Part shown: in pieces, positions 8,416 through 15,936 of the stretch
Numbering within the stretch: the first letter of the stretch is position 1
Layout of the letters: the number at the start of each line of letters is the position of its first letter
DNA from: BD2-11 sp965221785
Lineage (GTDB): Bacteria; Gemmatimonadota; Gemmatimonadetes; Longimicrobiales; Gaopeijiaceae
NCBI GenBank assembly: GCA_965221785.1
Contig: CBDCSR010000002.1
Location: 186,001 to 250,000 of the forward strand
Length of the DNA: 64,000 bases
Direction: 5' to 3'
Translations under genes and position numbers: made by a program
The notes under the pieces: model-generated
What the model was told of the DNA's origin: nothing
The model's database searches: none
The model's input: the letters and a program-made list of their open reading frames with translations, nothing else

Positions 8416-8774
8416 CCCTCCGGGCTGAGCAGCGTCGCGAACATCTCCGCGTTGTATCCCACCAGCAGCCGATCCCTACTGCGCATCGTGGGCGCGCGCA
8501 GCTTTCCGAAGCGGCTGCAGAGGAGGCCCACCAGGTCCTCGTCGGCTGGCCGCGCGGCGTTCAGATCGACGTGCACGATCTTCTTTCCCCTGGCTACGTA
8601 GAGGTCGCTCACGCCCTCCAGCACCCCCAGGACCTCGTCGCTCGTCACGGGATCGCGCGTGGCGCTCTGCAGTTCCTCCGTCGCGATCTCGTTCTGCGCA
8701 AGAAACTCTTGCGTGCGCTTGCAACTGGTTCAGCCCGGGCGGTGATACCGCCATTCAACGGACGACGTGGCCAT
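8412..8774 (-). CDS. ArsC/thioredoxin-fold selenoprotein with in-frame UGA (selenocysteine) codon
   Basis: Reading through a UGA at 8730-8732 gives one continuous 120-residue protein of the ArsC-family (seleno)protein group. It begins MATSSVEWRYHRPG, then U15-T-S-C18-K-R-T-Q-E-F-L. The UGA falls exactly where ArsC/Spx-like relatives carry the first redox cysteine of CxxC, giving UxxC. The rest matches the family: strand-helix units, GKKIVHVDL near 63, the cis-proline loop LRAPTMR near 92 and LLVGYNAEMF near 103. The ATG at 8774 has GGAGGG five bases upstream. A conventional gene caller would report only a 78-residue piece from the GTG at 8648. A SECIS-like hairpin follows the UGA. Its stop overlaps mmuM. 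Likely a thiol/selenol oxidoreductase; substrate unknown. A decayed gene is the alternative. Confidence 0.85.
8697..8713 (-). promoter_or_regulatory. Candidate bacterial SECIS hairpin downstream of the in-frame UGA
   Basis: In the mRNA, 17 to 33 bases after the UGA, CGCAAG pairs with CUUGCG around a five-base loop AGUUU. A short perfect stem with GU in a small apical loop at this distance from UGA is the pattern SelB recognises in bacterial selenoprotein mRNAs such as E. coli fdhF. There is no further pairing of the lower stem. Confidence 0.65.
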
Positions 8775-9133
8775 TGGTCCCTCCGGCGAGTGTGGCGGCG
8801 CGAACGGAAACGGTTCGGAAGGGCGTGCGCCAATGCGCCCTAACCTGTTTTATTGTATGAGGATAGTTTGCCCCATCAGACAAGTCTTGGAGTTTCCTGC
8901 CCGGACGGATTGTAGCAGCCTGCGGGCCGCTTCTTCAAGGTGCGCAGTTGGATGCCGCGCCCCGCGACGGGTGGGCGTGTCGCGTACGAGGTCAAGCCCC
9001 TGGCCGACCCGGCCCACGGGAGGGATGGCAAGGGACGCTCAACCTTGCGGCGCTATCGCGGCGGTCCGATTCTTGGGGCGCACCCGGGAAGCGCGCCGAC
9101 GCCGCCCTGTGACCCGAACCCGTGGAGACCAGG
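8775..9133. other. 359-bp divergent intergenic region
   Basis: No gene is visible here. The region separates the leftward UGA-gene operon from the rightward TPR-like gene and must hold promoters for both. On the minus strand there is a TACAAT at 8852-8857 in the only AT-rich patch (no convincing -35 at normal spacing) and then a leader hairpin at 8820-8841 (AGGGCG/CGCCCT, 10-base loop) about 45 bases before the start codon. No known riboswitch consensus was recognised. Confidence 0.4.
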
Positions 9134-9862
9134 ATGACCGTTTTCCGATGCGCGGCGCTGACGGGCCTCGTGCTCCTTGCGGGCGACGCCGGCGCGCAGT
9201 CCCTCGAAGACGCAGGATCCGCCTACGCGGAAGGTCGCTTTCTCGAGGCGGCAGAGCTCGCCGAGGCGCTTGGGACCTCCGACGGCTACGCGCTGGCGGC
9301 GAAATCGCTCGCGATATACGCCCACTACTTCACGTCCGGGGATGAGTGGGAGGAGATGGTCGATCGCGCGATAGAGATGAGCGACGAGGCCATGGGCGCC
9401 GACTCCACCAACGCCGAGGCACACTATCAGGCGGCCCACGCCGTCGGCCGCTACGCTCAGGGCATTGGTGCGTTCACGGCGCTCCGCCAGGGCCTCGCGG
9501 GGAGAATCCGGGAACGGCTGGATGCAGCGATTCGCCTCGATCCCTATCTATGGGAAGCCAGACTGGCGCTCGGCGGATGGCACGCCGATATCGCGGCCGA
9601 AGGGTTCATCGCGCGACGGATGTACGGAGGGAACAGACCGGCCGCCATCGTCCTGTTCGAGCAGGCGCTGCAAATGGCGCCGGAGTCGAGGGTCGTGCTC
9701 TACGAATACGCGATCCGGCTGCCCGACCTCGACGAGGAGAACGGCGAGGAGCGGGCACGGAAGATGCTCGGCACGGCGGCTCAACTGCCGATCGTCGATG
9801 CCTATGACGGGCTCATCCAGGAGCTGGTGCTGGAGGCCGTAGCGGACCGGGAGGGCGGGTAG
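9134..9862 (+). CDS. Secreted TPR-like protein of unknown function
   Basis: A 242-residue protein with a signal peptide (FRCAALTGLVLLAGDAGAQS, cleavage after AQ-like AGA). The mature part is all helical with Glu/Ala-rich repeats of about 34 residues (EDAGSAYAEGRFLEAAELAE; AMGADSTNAEAHYQAAHAVG; ERLDAAIRLDPYLWEARLAL; VLFEQALQMAPESRVVLYEY), which fit degenerate tetratricopeptide repeats. The ATG at 9134 has GGAG seven bases upstream; a GTG at 9122 is possible. It ends 23 bp before phosphofructokinase and may be cotranscribed. A periplasmic scaffold role is inferred only from the repeat type. Confidence 0.75.
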   Translation: MTVFRCAALTGLVLLAGDAGAQSLEDAGSAYAEGRFLEAAELAEALGTSDGYALAAKSLAIYAHYFTSGDEWEEMVDRAIEMSDEAMGADSTNAEAHYQAAHAVGRYAQGIGAFTALRQGLAGRIRERLDAAIRLDPYLWEARLALGGWHADIAAEGFIARRMYGGNRPAAIVLFEQALQMAPESRVVLYEYAIRLPDLDEENGEERARKMLGTAAQLPIVDAYDGLIQELVLEAVADREGG

Positions 9863-9885
9863 CCCGGCAGCTCCGGCACGCAACC

Positions 9886-10968
9886 ATGCGCATCGCGATC
9901 ACTACGGGCGGCGGAGATGCTCCCGGGCTGAATGCCGTCATTCGCGCGGCCGTGCTCGCGGCCCGGGCACGCGGATGGGAGGTATTCGGGATCCGGAGGG
10001 GCTATTCGGGTCTCTTCCAGGCGGGGTACGGCGGGGTGCTGGTGCTCGACGAGGCCGCGGTGCGCGGGATCACCCACGAGGGCGGCACGATCCTCGGAAC
10101 CACCAGCCGTGGCAATCCGTTCTCGTTCCAGGTGACGCAGCCGGACGGGTCGGTGCGCACCATGGATCGTTCCGGCGAGGTCATCGATCGCTTTCGGGAG
10201 ATGGGCATCGACTGCCTCATCGCGATCGGTGGCGACGGTTCGCTCAGGATCGCGCGCGACCTGGCGCGCCAGGGCCTCAACGTCATCGGGGTGCCCAAGA
10301 CCATCGACAACGACCTGGACGCCACGGTGGTGACCTTCGGCTTTCACACCGCCGTCCAGACCGCCACCGACGCCATCGACAAGCTCCATTCCACCGCCGA
10401 GGCGCACGAGCGCATCATGGTCGTGGAGCTGATGGGCCGGCACGCCGGCTGGATCGCCCTCTTTGCCGGCCTCGCCGCGGCCGCGGACGTGATCCTCATC
10501 CCGGAGATCCCCTACCGGCTCGACCGTGTGGTGGAAGCGATCGAAGCCCGCTGGAGCCGCGGCCACGAGTACGCGATCGTGGTCGTGGCGGAAGGCGCGC
10601 TTCCCGTGGGTGGAGAAGCTTCATACCTGGACGACGATCCCGGCCTGAAGCGCCGACTGGGAGGGGCCGCGAGGCTGCTGAGCCGCCAACTCGGGGAACG
10701 CACCCGCCACGAGACCCGCAGCCTGGTGCTGGGACACCTGCAGCGGGGCGGCGCGCCTACCGCCTACGACCGCATCATCTCCCTGCGATTCGGATCCGCG
10801 GCCATCGAACTCGCCGAACGCGGACAGTTCGGCTGCATGGTCGCGCTGGAGCCGCCCGACGTGAAGGCCGTGCCCCTCGCCGATGCCGTGAGACATCTCA
10901 AGACGGTGCCTGTTCGAGGAGATGTCGTGCGCACTGCCCGAGCTGTGGGAATTTCGTTCGGCGACTGA
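9886..10968 (+). CDS. pfkA: 6-phosphofructokinase (group III, ATP-type with Lys variant)
   Basis: A 360-residue glycolytic enzyme phosphorylating fructose 6-phosphate. It starts with the nucleotide loop ITTGGGDAPGLNAVIR; the phosphate-donor site is GGDGS (115-119), the catalytic segment PKTIDNDLD (137-145, Asp base), the substrate loop ELMGRHAGWIA near 183, and GHLQRGG near 285. Gly at the fourth position of GGDGS is characteristic of ATP-using enzymes, whereas PPi enzymes have Asp; the Lys in PKTIDND is shared with PPi-type and with actinobacterial-type group III ATP enzymes (E. coli has Gly there). ATP use is therefore most likely. Convergent with the MutS-like gene, with a hairpin between. 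Confidence 0.95.
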   Translation: MRIAITTGGGDAPGLNAVIRAAVLAARARGWEVFGIRRGYSGLFQAGYGGVLVLDEAAVRGITHEGGTILGTTSRGNPFSFQVTQPDGSVRTMDRSGEVIDRFREMGIDCLIAIGGDGSLRIARDLARQGLNVIGVPKTIDNDLDATVVTFGFHTAVQTATDAIDKLHSTAEAHERIMVVELMGRHAGWIALFAGLAAAADVILIPEIPYRLDRVVEAIEARWSRGHEYAIVVVAEGALPVGGEASYLDDDPGLKRRLGGAARLLSRQLGERTRHETRSLVLGHLQRGGAPTAYDRIISLRFGSAAIELAERGQFGCMVALEPPDVKAVPLADAVRHLKTVPVRGDVVRTARAVGISFGD

Positions 10969-10974
10969 TCCGGC

Positions 10975-10997
10975 GGAACGGTCGCCATCGCCGTTCC
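10975..10997. terminator. Hairpin between convergent pfkA and MutS-like genes
   Basis: GGAACGG and CCGTTCC form a perfect 7-bp stem around a 9-base loop, a few bases after the pfkA stop and 15 bp before the stop of the convergent gene. It lacks a T-run, so it may be a weak bidirectional terminator; the position is the main support. Confidence 0.45.
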
Positions 10998-11011
10998 CCC
11001 TTGATTCCGCC

Positions 11012-12958
11012 TCAGGGCGCTGCCGCGCCCGGTGACCCCGAGCCACCGCCATCGCCGAGTCCCACGAGTTTCAGCAGCCGCAGGGCGTTCGTGGAGGTGG
11101 CGATTCCGGTCCTGAGGCGGTAGTCGAAGGTGAGCCCTTCGTTCCCCTCGCCTACGGACTCGGTCAGGTGGACGGGGACGGCGCGCACGTTCAGGTCGTG
11201 CGCGTCGGCCAGCGTCAGGTCGTGGGTCGTCACAACGCCGAGCGCGCCGGAGCGGAGCAGCCTTCGCAGGACGGTTCGTGCGGCGATCCTGCGCTCCGCG
11301 CTGTTGGTCCCCTGGAGGATCTCGTCGAGGAGGTAGAGGACTCCGGGCCCCCCGGACGCTACGCCATCTGCCGAAGCCCCTTCTCCGGCATCGGCTGCGG
11401 GCGCCGCGCCGGCCGTTTCGGCCGCATCCACGACCTGCTTGAGGCGCCGCAGTCCGGCCATGAAGAACGACACGCCGTCGGCGAGGGAGTCCGCGACGTG
11501 CATGCTGGTGACGACGCGCAGCGGTGGAATGCGGAGAGCTTCGGCACACACCGGTCCACCCGCCTGACCGAGCACGACATTCAGGCCGACGGCCTTCACG
11601 AGCGTGGACTTCCCGGACATGTTCGATCCCGTCACCAGGAGAAACGAGCCTGGGGGGCCCACCTCCACGTCGTTGCGCACGCAGAGTGCCGGAGCGAGAA
11701 GGGGATGACCCAGGGCCCGGGCATGAAGGGTGGTGGCTTCGGCGTCGAGCGTAGGCATGGTCCAGTCGGGGTGATCGGCGGCGAGGGCGGCAAGCGCAGC
11801 CAGTGCTTCGGCTTCGCCGACGGCGTCGATCCACCCGCGAACGCGAGCGCCCGACCGCTTCTTCCAGCGTTCGAGGGCGGCCAGGACATGGACATCCCAG
11901 AGCAGGACCAGAGCAAGGAGAACGTGGAAGAGGGGCGACCTCCTGACTTCCGCCATGTCCAGCAGCCGGCGGAGCGCCGCGATCTCCAGCCGGGCGGGTC
12001 TCGTGCCGGCGCCCAGCCGCTGTCGGAGAACCGTCGCGTAGCGTGAGTGGAGGGGCGCGTCGGCCAGGAGGCCGAGCAACGACCCGTAGTGCCGCACGCC
12101 CGACTCGCCATCGTCGGCCTCGGAGCAGGCCCGGTTGATCGCCTTCCACGCCGGCGCCATCACCAGAGCCGACACCAGCAGCGGCCAAGCAACGACAGCC
12201 GTGGGCACCATCCCCAGAGAGTAGAGAGCGATTGCGGCCAGATTCACCGGCGGAAGCAGAACTGCCGCCGCGCGAAGCCAGGTGCGCCCGGACAGCCAGC
12301 CCGGACTCTCGCACCAGCGCAGGAAGTCCTCCACCTCCTCCATCGAGTCGCTGTTCATAAGCCGGGCTTCGGCCGCGATGCGGTCCCGGTAGTCGAAGGC
12401 GCCAGCCATCTCGCGGACCGCTTCCTGGCGCAAGGCGATGATCTCCGGGTCCGCGGGAGCGAGCAGCCAGGACCAGAGCGTCGATCGGCCGGGCGCGGTT
12501 CCGCAGACCCCCGTCAGGTGAACGAGCGACGCACGACCGTGCAGGTCCAGGTCGTCCGCGTAGTCGTGGTTCCGCGGCACGGGCGGACTGAACGGCCGCG
12601 GCAGGTCGGACCAGCGGCGCTCGACGCGAGCGATTCCCTCGCGATTGAAATCGGCCATCAACTGCGCGCGGCGCAGGTGCCGTTGGGCGGCCCGGTGTCG
12701 CGCGACGACGATCACGAAGGCCACGACCGCCCCGGCCATGAGCAGCCAGACCGCCTGGCCGCGTCCCTGGGAGATCAGGAGCCAGCCGCCGGCCCCGGCG
12801 GCCACGAAGACCACCAGCCGGAGCCGCTCGCAAAACCGGACCACGCGGGCCCTCCCGGCCGCCTCTCCATCGAAGCGGCGGGCGCGCTCCGCGTACCGGG
12901 CGGCGGGCTGTTCGACGGACTCCGCGCCGGGTGAGGCTGGCTCCGTTCGGCTCGTCAC
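11012..12958 (-). CDS. Membrane-associated MutS-like ATPase
   Basis: A 648-residue protein with only the MutS core and ATPase domains, without the DNA mismatch-binding N-terminal domains of MutS. Hydrophobic segments near residues 47-85 (two helices), 235-275 (two) and 365 suggest that it is anchored in the membrane. The ATPase has Walker A TGSNMSGKST near 442, and Walker B plus signature YLLDEILQGTNS near 538, then TTHD. This build is known as MutS family DNA mismatch repair protein in Gemmatimonadota and Bacteroidota genomes, but repair activity is unproven. The GTG start overlaps the stop of the S9 peptidase gene as GTGA. Confidence 0.85.
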   Translation of the reverse strand: MTSRTEPASPGAESVEQPAARYAERARRFDGEAAGRARVVRFCERLRLVVFVAAGAGGWLLISQGRGQAVWLLMAGAVVAFVIVVARHRAAQRHLRRAQLMADFNREGIARVERRWSDLPRPFSPPVPRNHDYADDLDLHGRASLVHLTGVCGTAPGRSTLWSWLLAPADPEIIALRQEAVREMAGAFDYRDRIAAEARLMNSDSMEEVEDFLRWCESPGWLSGRTWLRAAAVLLPPVNLAAIALYSLGMVPTAVVAWPLLVSALVMAPAWKAINRACSEADDGESGVRHYGSLLGLLADAPLHSRYATVLRQRLGAGTRPARLEIAALRRLLDMAEVRRSPLFHVLLALVLLWDVHVLAALERWKKRSGARVRGWIDAVGEAEALAALAALAADHPDWTMPTLDAEATTLHARALGHPLLAPALCVRNDVEVGPPGSFLLVTGSNMSGKSTLVKAVGLNVVLGQAGGPVCAEALRIPPLRVVTSMHVADSLADGVSFFMAGLRRLKQVVDAAETAGAAPAADAGEGASADGVASGGPGVLYLLDEILQGTNSAERRIAARTVLRRLLRSGALGVVTTHDLTLADAHDLNVRAVPVHLTESVGEGNEGLTFDYRLRTGIATSTNALRLLKLVGLGDGGGSGSPGAAAP

Positions 12959-15828
12959 GAGTTGCCGCCGGCTCTCTTCCCGCCGCCGGCCACTCGCCTC
13001 TTCTCGTCTTCAAGGTCCTGCAGCGACACGCCGTCCGTGATCCATGACGGGGCCGGATCGCCCTTCAGGTAGTGGCCGAACCACTCCAGGATGCGGCGGT
13101 GGTAGTCCTTCTGGTTGGCTTCCTCGCGCAGTCCGTGGTCCTCGCCCTCGTAGACCAGCAGCACCATCTGTTTCCCGGCTCGGCGCGCGAAGTTGTAGAA
13201 CTCGGTGCCCTGGTCCCAGTCGACGACCCCGTCGTCGTCGCCGAAGGCCATGAGCAGCGGCGTCTCCAGGTTGTGCACCTCATGGATGGGCGAGTTGCGC
13301 CGGTGCGCCTCGGGATCCTCCCAGAACGGCACCTCCATCCGGGCCTGACCGGTCTCCCAGTGATCGACTTCGGGTATCCCGGGGTTCCAGTGGATGGCCC
13401 CCATGAAGCTCACGAAGTCGGTGAGGGGAGCACCCGCCACCGAGGCGGCGAAGATGTCGGTCCGGGTGGGCAGGTAGGTCGCCTGGTAGCCGCCCCAGGA
13501 GTGCCCGATGAGCCCGACCGCGTCCGGATCGGTCACCCCCATGTCGACCGCCCTGGCCACGGCCGCCCGCACCGACTCCAGCGCGCTCACTCCCGGGTCG
13601 CGGGCCCGGTAGACGATGTCCGGGAGGAGCACCGCGTAGCCGTGCTGGGTCCACGCCGCGAAGTTGTAGTAGTCGCGCTCGCTGGGCGGGCTGAAGCGGT
13701 GCATCTGCGGCGAGAGCATCTCGTAGGTGTAGACGATGGTCGGCACCGCCCGCCCGGCCTCGTAGCCCACCGGGTAGAGCAGCACCGCCTGCAGGTCCCG
13801 CCCGCCCTCGCTCGTGAAATCCACCAGTCCGGCCCGGCCCCACGCGACTTCGGCGATGAACGGGTTGATGTCGGTGACCTGGACCGCGTCAGCCAGATCG
13901 AGACCACCGACGAAGTATTCGGGCGGGTCGTCGAAGGCCTCGGCGCGGTAGAGCAGGACGTCGGCGCTGTCCGCGCGCGCAAGACCGCCCACCAGCGCGT
14001 CCTCGAATACGAGCGTCTCCACGAGCCCGTCCCAGCCCGGCGCCAGGCGGGCGTACCCCCGCTGCTCCGTCTTCTCGTCGTACAGGGTGAGGTAGAGGGA
14101 GGCGCCCGGATCGACGCCGGGGGTGTCGTCATCCGGCAGCCGGGCAACCCGGTGCGTGATGCCGGCCTCGGCACCGGCGGTGAGCCGCGTCGCGCCGCTC
14201 CCGTCCAGCGCGACACGCCAGACGTCGTGCTTGTCGTAGAGGATGACTCCGCCGTCATCCTCCAGCCATCCCCCGGGCCCGAAGGCGAAGGGCGGGACAA
14301 CATCGGTGGGCGTGTCGTATTCCGTGTCGGTGAAGGAGGTCGGCAGGTTCGAGGTCAGGTCGCGCCGCTCCCCGGTTGCAACCTCGAGGCTCCAGTAGTC
14401 GGCCCCGTCGTACGAGACCAGCCAGCGGCCGCCCGCGCCGGGCCACTCGTAGCGCACCCGGGTCAGGAGCCGGCGCCGTTCCCCGCTCCCGACGTCGATG
14501 GACCAGACGTCGTGATACGGACGGCCGAACATCGCGCCGAAGGGATAGGGCTCGGCGATGTCCTCCAGGGCGAACTCCCAGCCGTGCAACAGGGTCGCGT
14601 CAGCCATCAGGTCGGAGCCGATGGTGACGACCCGGTTCTCGTCCAGATGCCAGACGGCCAGCAGGGAGCGGCTCGCGTCGCGGCCCTCCGCCGCCTGCTG
14701 CTGCGGGAAGATGCGCACATCCCGGCTGTGCCAGATCTGGAGCCCGGGCAGCTCCGGCTCGTCGTCCTCCGAACCGGCCGATCCCGTCTCGTCGGCGTCG
14801 GCCTCACCGCTCCCGGTCGCGCCGGTATCCTGCGCATCTGTTTCTTCCCGGGGCCGGAGCCCGATGGAGATCATGGCGCCGTCGTCGGACCACCGCGGCG
14901 CCCGGTCCACGACCTCCAGGGCGTCCGCGATGCCGGCCGCGCCCTCGCCCAGCACGACCATCTCCGGTCTCCGGTCGAGACCGCGCCACGCCAGCACGTC
15001 GTAGGCGGAACCCTCCGCCGAGGCGTCCTCACGCGAGCGCAGGGCCGCCAGGTCGGCGGCATCGTCGCGCCAGGCCAGCCCCCGGTAGCGGGCCCCCGAC
15101 GCATCCACCGACCGCAGCGTGCCCGAGCCGGCATCGTAGACCTGCACGCCGTTTCCCAGATCGGTTCCGGTCGCGATCACCATTGCGATCCGCGATCCGG
15201 AGGAGCTCCACGCCATCTCTGCGACGTTGCCCAAGCTCGTCTCCGACCCGGTGGCCAACATCACGATCCGCAGGTCGGCCCCCTTCCCCGCCGGCTCCCC
15301 GGGCGGGTTTCCGCGCAGCGCAAGGAATCGTCCCGAAGAGTCGAAGGTCCACTCGGACACCGATTCGAACTCGCGCATCTCGCCGGTGGCCAGGTCGAGC
15401 AACGCCGCCCCCTCGCGGAGCGCCTCGCCCTCCCCGTCGAGTCGCTCGATCTCCTCGGGCGAAAGCCCCACGGTCCACGCCAGCCAGCGTCCGTCCGGAG
15501 CAAAGCCGGGAGCCTCTCCCCAGGGAAAGACGCGCGTCGAGTCCTCGCTCAGGCGCCTTACCCGCAACTCCGCGGTCTCGTCGACGCGGCTGACCGTGTA
15601 AGCGACCCAGTCGCCATGTGGCGAGAGCAGAGCGGACCCGAGATTCTCCCAGCGCCCGTAGTCTTCGGGGGCGACGCGGGGAGGATCCTGGGCGGAAAGC
15701 GGGAGCGCGGCGGCGAGGGAGACGGCCGCGAGGGAGACGGCCGCGAGGGAGACGGCCGCGAGGCGACGGAGCGCACTGGAGGTTCGGCTGTGGATCGGCG
15801 CCGGCCGGAAGTCTGCGGATGAACTCAC
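12955..15828 (-). CDS. Secreted S9-family (prolyl oligopeptidase-type) peptidase
   Basis: A 957-residue exported serine peptidase. The signal peptide core is made of three LAAVS units and ends near LPLSAQ. A WD40/TolB-like beta-propeller fills most of the chain, with an acidic insert near 320 (EADADETGSAGSEDDEPE). The alpha/beta-hydrolase domain has the nucleophile in GLIGHSWGGYQATY (Ser777), the Asp near 864 (GDDDGVV) and His in EGEDHGLREE (about 897). The start is GTG at 15828 with AAGGAG seven bases upstream; an extra 33 in-frame codons upstream give no sensible N-terminus. It probably degrades oligopeptides in the periplasm or outside the cell. Confidence 0.92.
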   Translation of the reverse strand: MSSSADFRPAPIHSRTSSALRRLAAVSLAAVSLAAVSLAAALPLSAQDPPRVAPEDYGRWENLGSALLSPHGDWVAYTVSRVDETAELRVRRLSEDSTRVFPWGEAPGFAPDGRWLAWTVGLSPEEIERLDGEGEALREGAALLDLATGEMREFESVSEWTFDSSGRFLALRGNPPGEPAGKGADLRIVMLATGSETSLGNVAEMAWSSSGSRIAMVIATGTDLGNGVQVYDAGSGTLRSVDASGARYRGLAWRDDAADLAALRSREDASAEGSAYDVLAWRGLDRRPEMVVLGEGAAGIADALEVVDRAPRWSDDGAMISIGLRPREETDAQDTGATGSGEADADETGSAGSEDDEPELPGLQIWHSRDVRIFPQQQAAEGRDASRSLLAVWHLDENRVVTIGSDLMADATLLHGWEFALEDIAEPYPFGAMFGRPYHDVWSIDVGSGERRRLLTRVRYEWPGAGGRWLVSYDGADYWSLEVATGERRDLTSNLPTSFTDTEYDTPTDVVPPFAFGPGGWLEDDGGVILYDKHDVWRVALDGSGATRLTAGAEAGITHRVARLPDDDTPGVDPGASLYLTLYDEKTEQRGYARLAPGWDGLVETLVFEDALVGGLARADSADVLLYRAEAFDDPPEYFVGGLDLADAVQVTDINPFIAEVAWGRAGLVDFTSEGGRDLQAVLLYPVGYEAGRAVPTIVYTYEMLSPQMHRFSPPSERDYYNFAAWTQHGYAVLLPDIVYRARDPGVSALESVRAAVARAVDMGVTDPDAVGLIGHSWGGYQATYLPTRTDIFAASVAGAPLTDFVSFMGAIHWNPGIPEVDHWETGQARMEVPFWEDPEAHRRNSPIHEVHNLETPLLMAFGDDDGVVDWDQGTEFYNFARRAGKQMVLLVYEGEDHGLREEANQKDYHRRILEWFGHYLKGDPAPSWITDGVSLQDLEDEKRRVAGGGKRAGGNS
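15721..15765. repeat. 15-bp tandem repeat, three copies, inside the S9 peptidase signal peptide
   Basis: The unit GACGGCCGCGAGGGA occurs at 15721, 15736 and 15751 (last copy differs in two end bases), with a degraded fourth copy at 15706-15720. The length is a multiple of three, so copies add or remove one LAAVS unit in the hydrophobic core of the signal peptide without breaking the frame. Confidence 0.9.
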
Positions 15829-15936
15829 GGGAATGCTCCTTGAGACCGGGGGATGGCGGGCGGGCGGGCATTCACAACCGCCGGCGGTCTCCTTCAGTCC
15901 GGCCGCGCCCGATGCTCCCGCGCTCATTCGAAGATA

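Noticed and set aside
8412..8648. A stand-alone 78-residue gene starting at GTG 8648
   Set aside because: The frame continues upstream through UGA to a strong ribosome site, and the shortened protein lacks the redox loop and first strand of its fold.
8775..8870. SAM riboswitch upstream of the methionine-linked operon
   Set aside because: The leader is under 100 bases with a single simple hairpin and lacks SAM-I or SAM-II type conserved parts.
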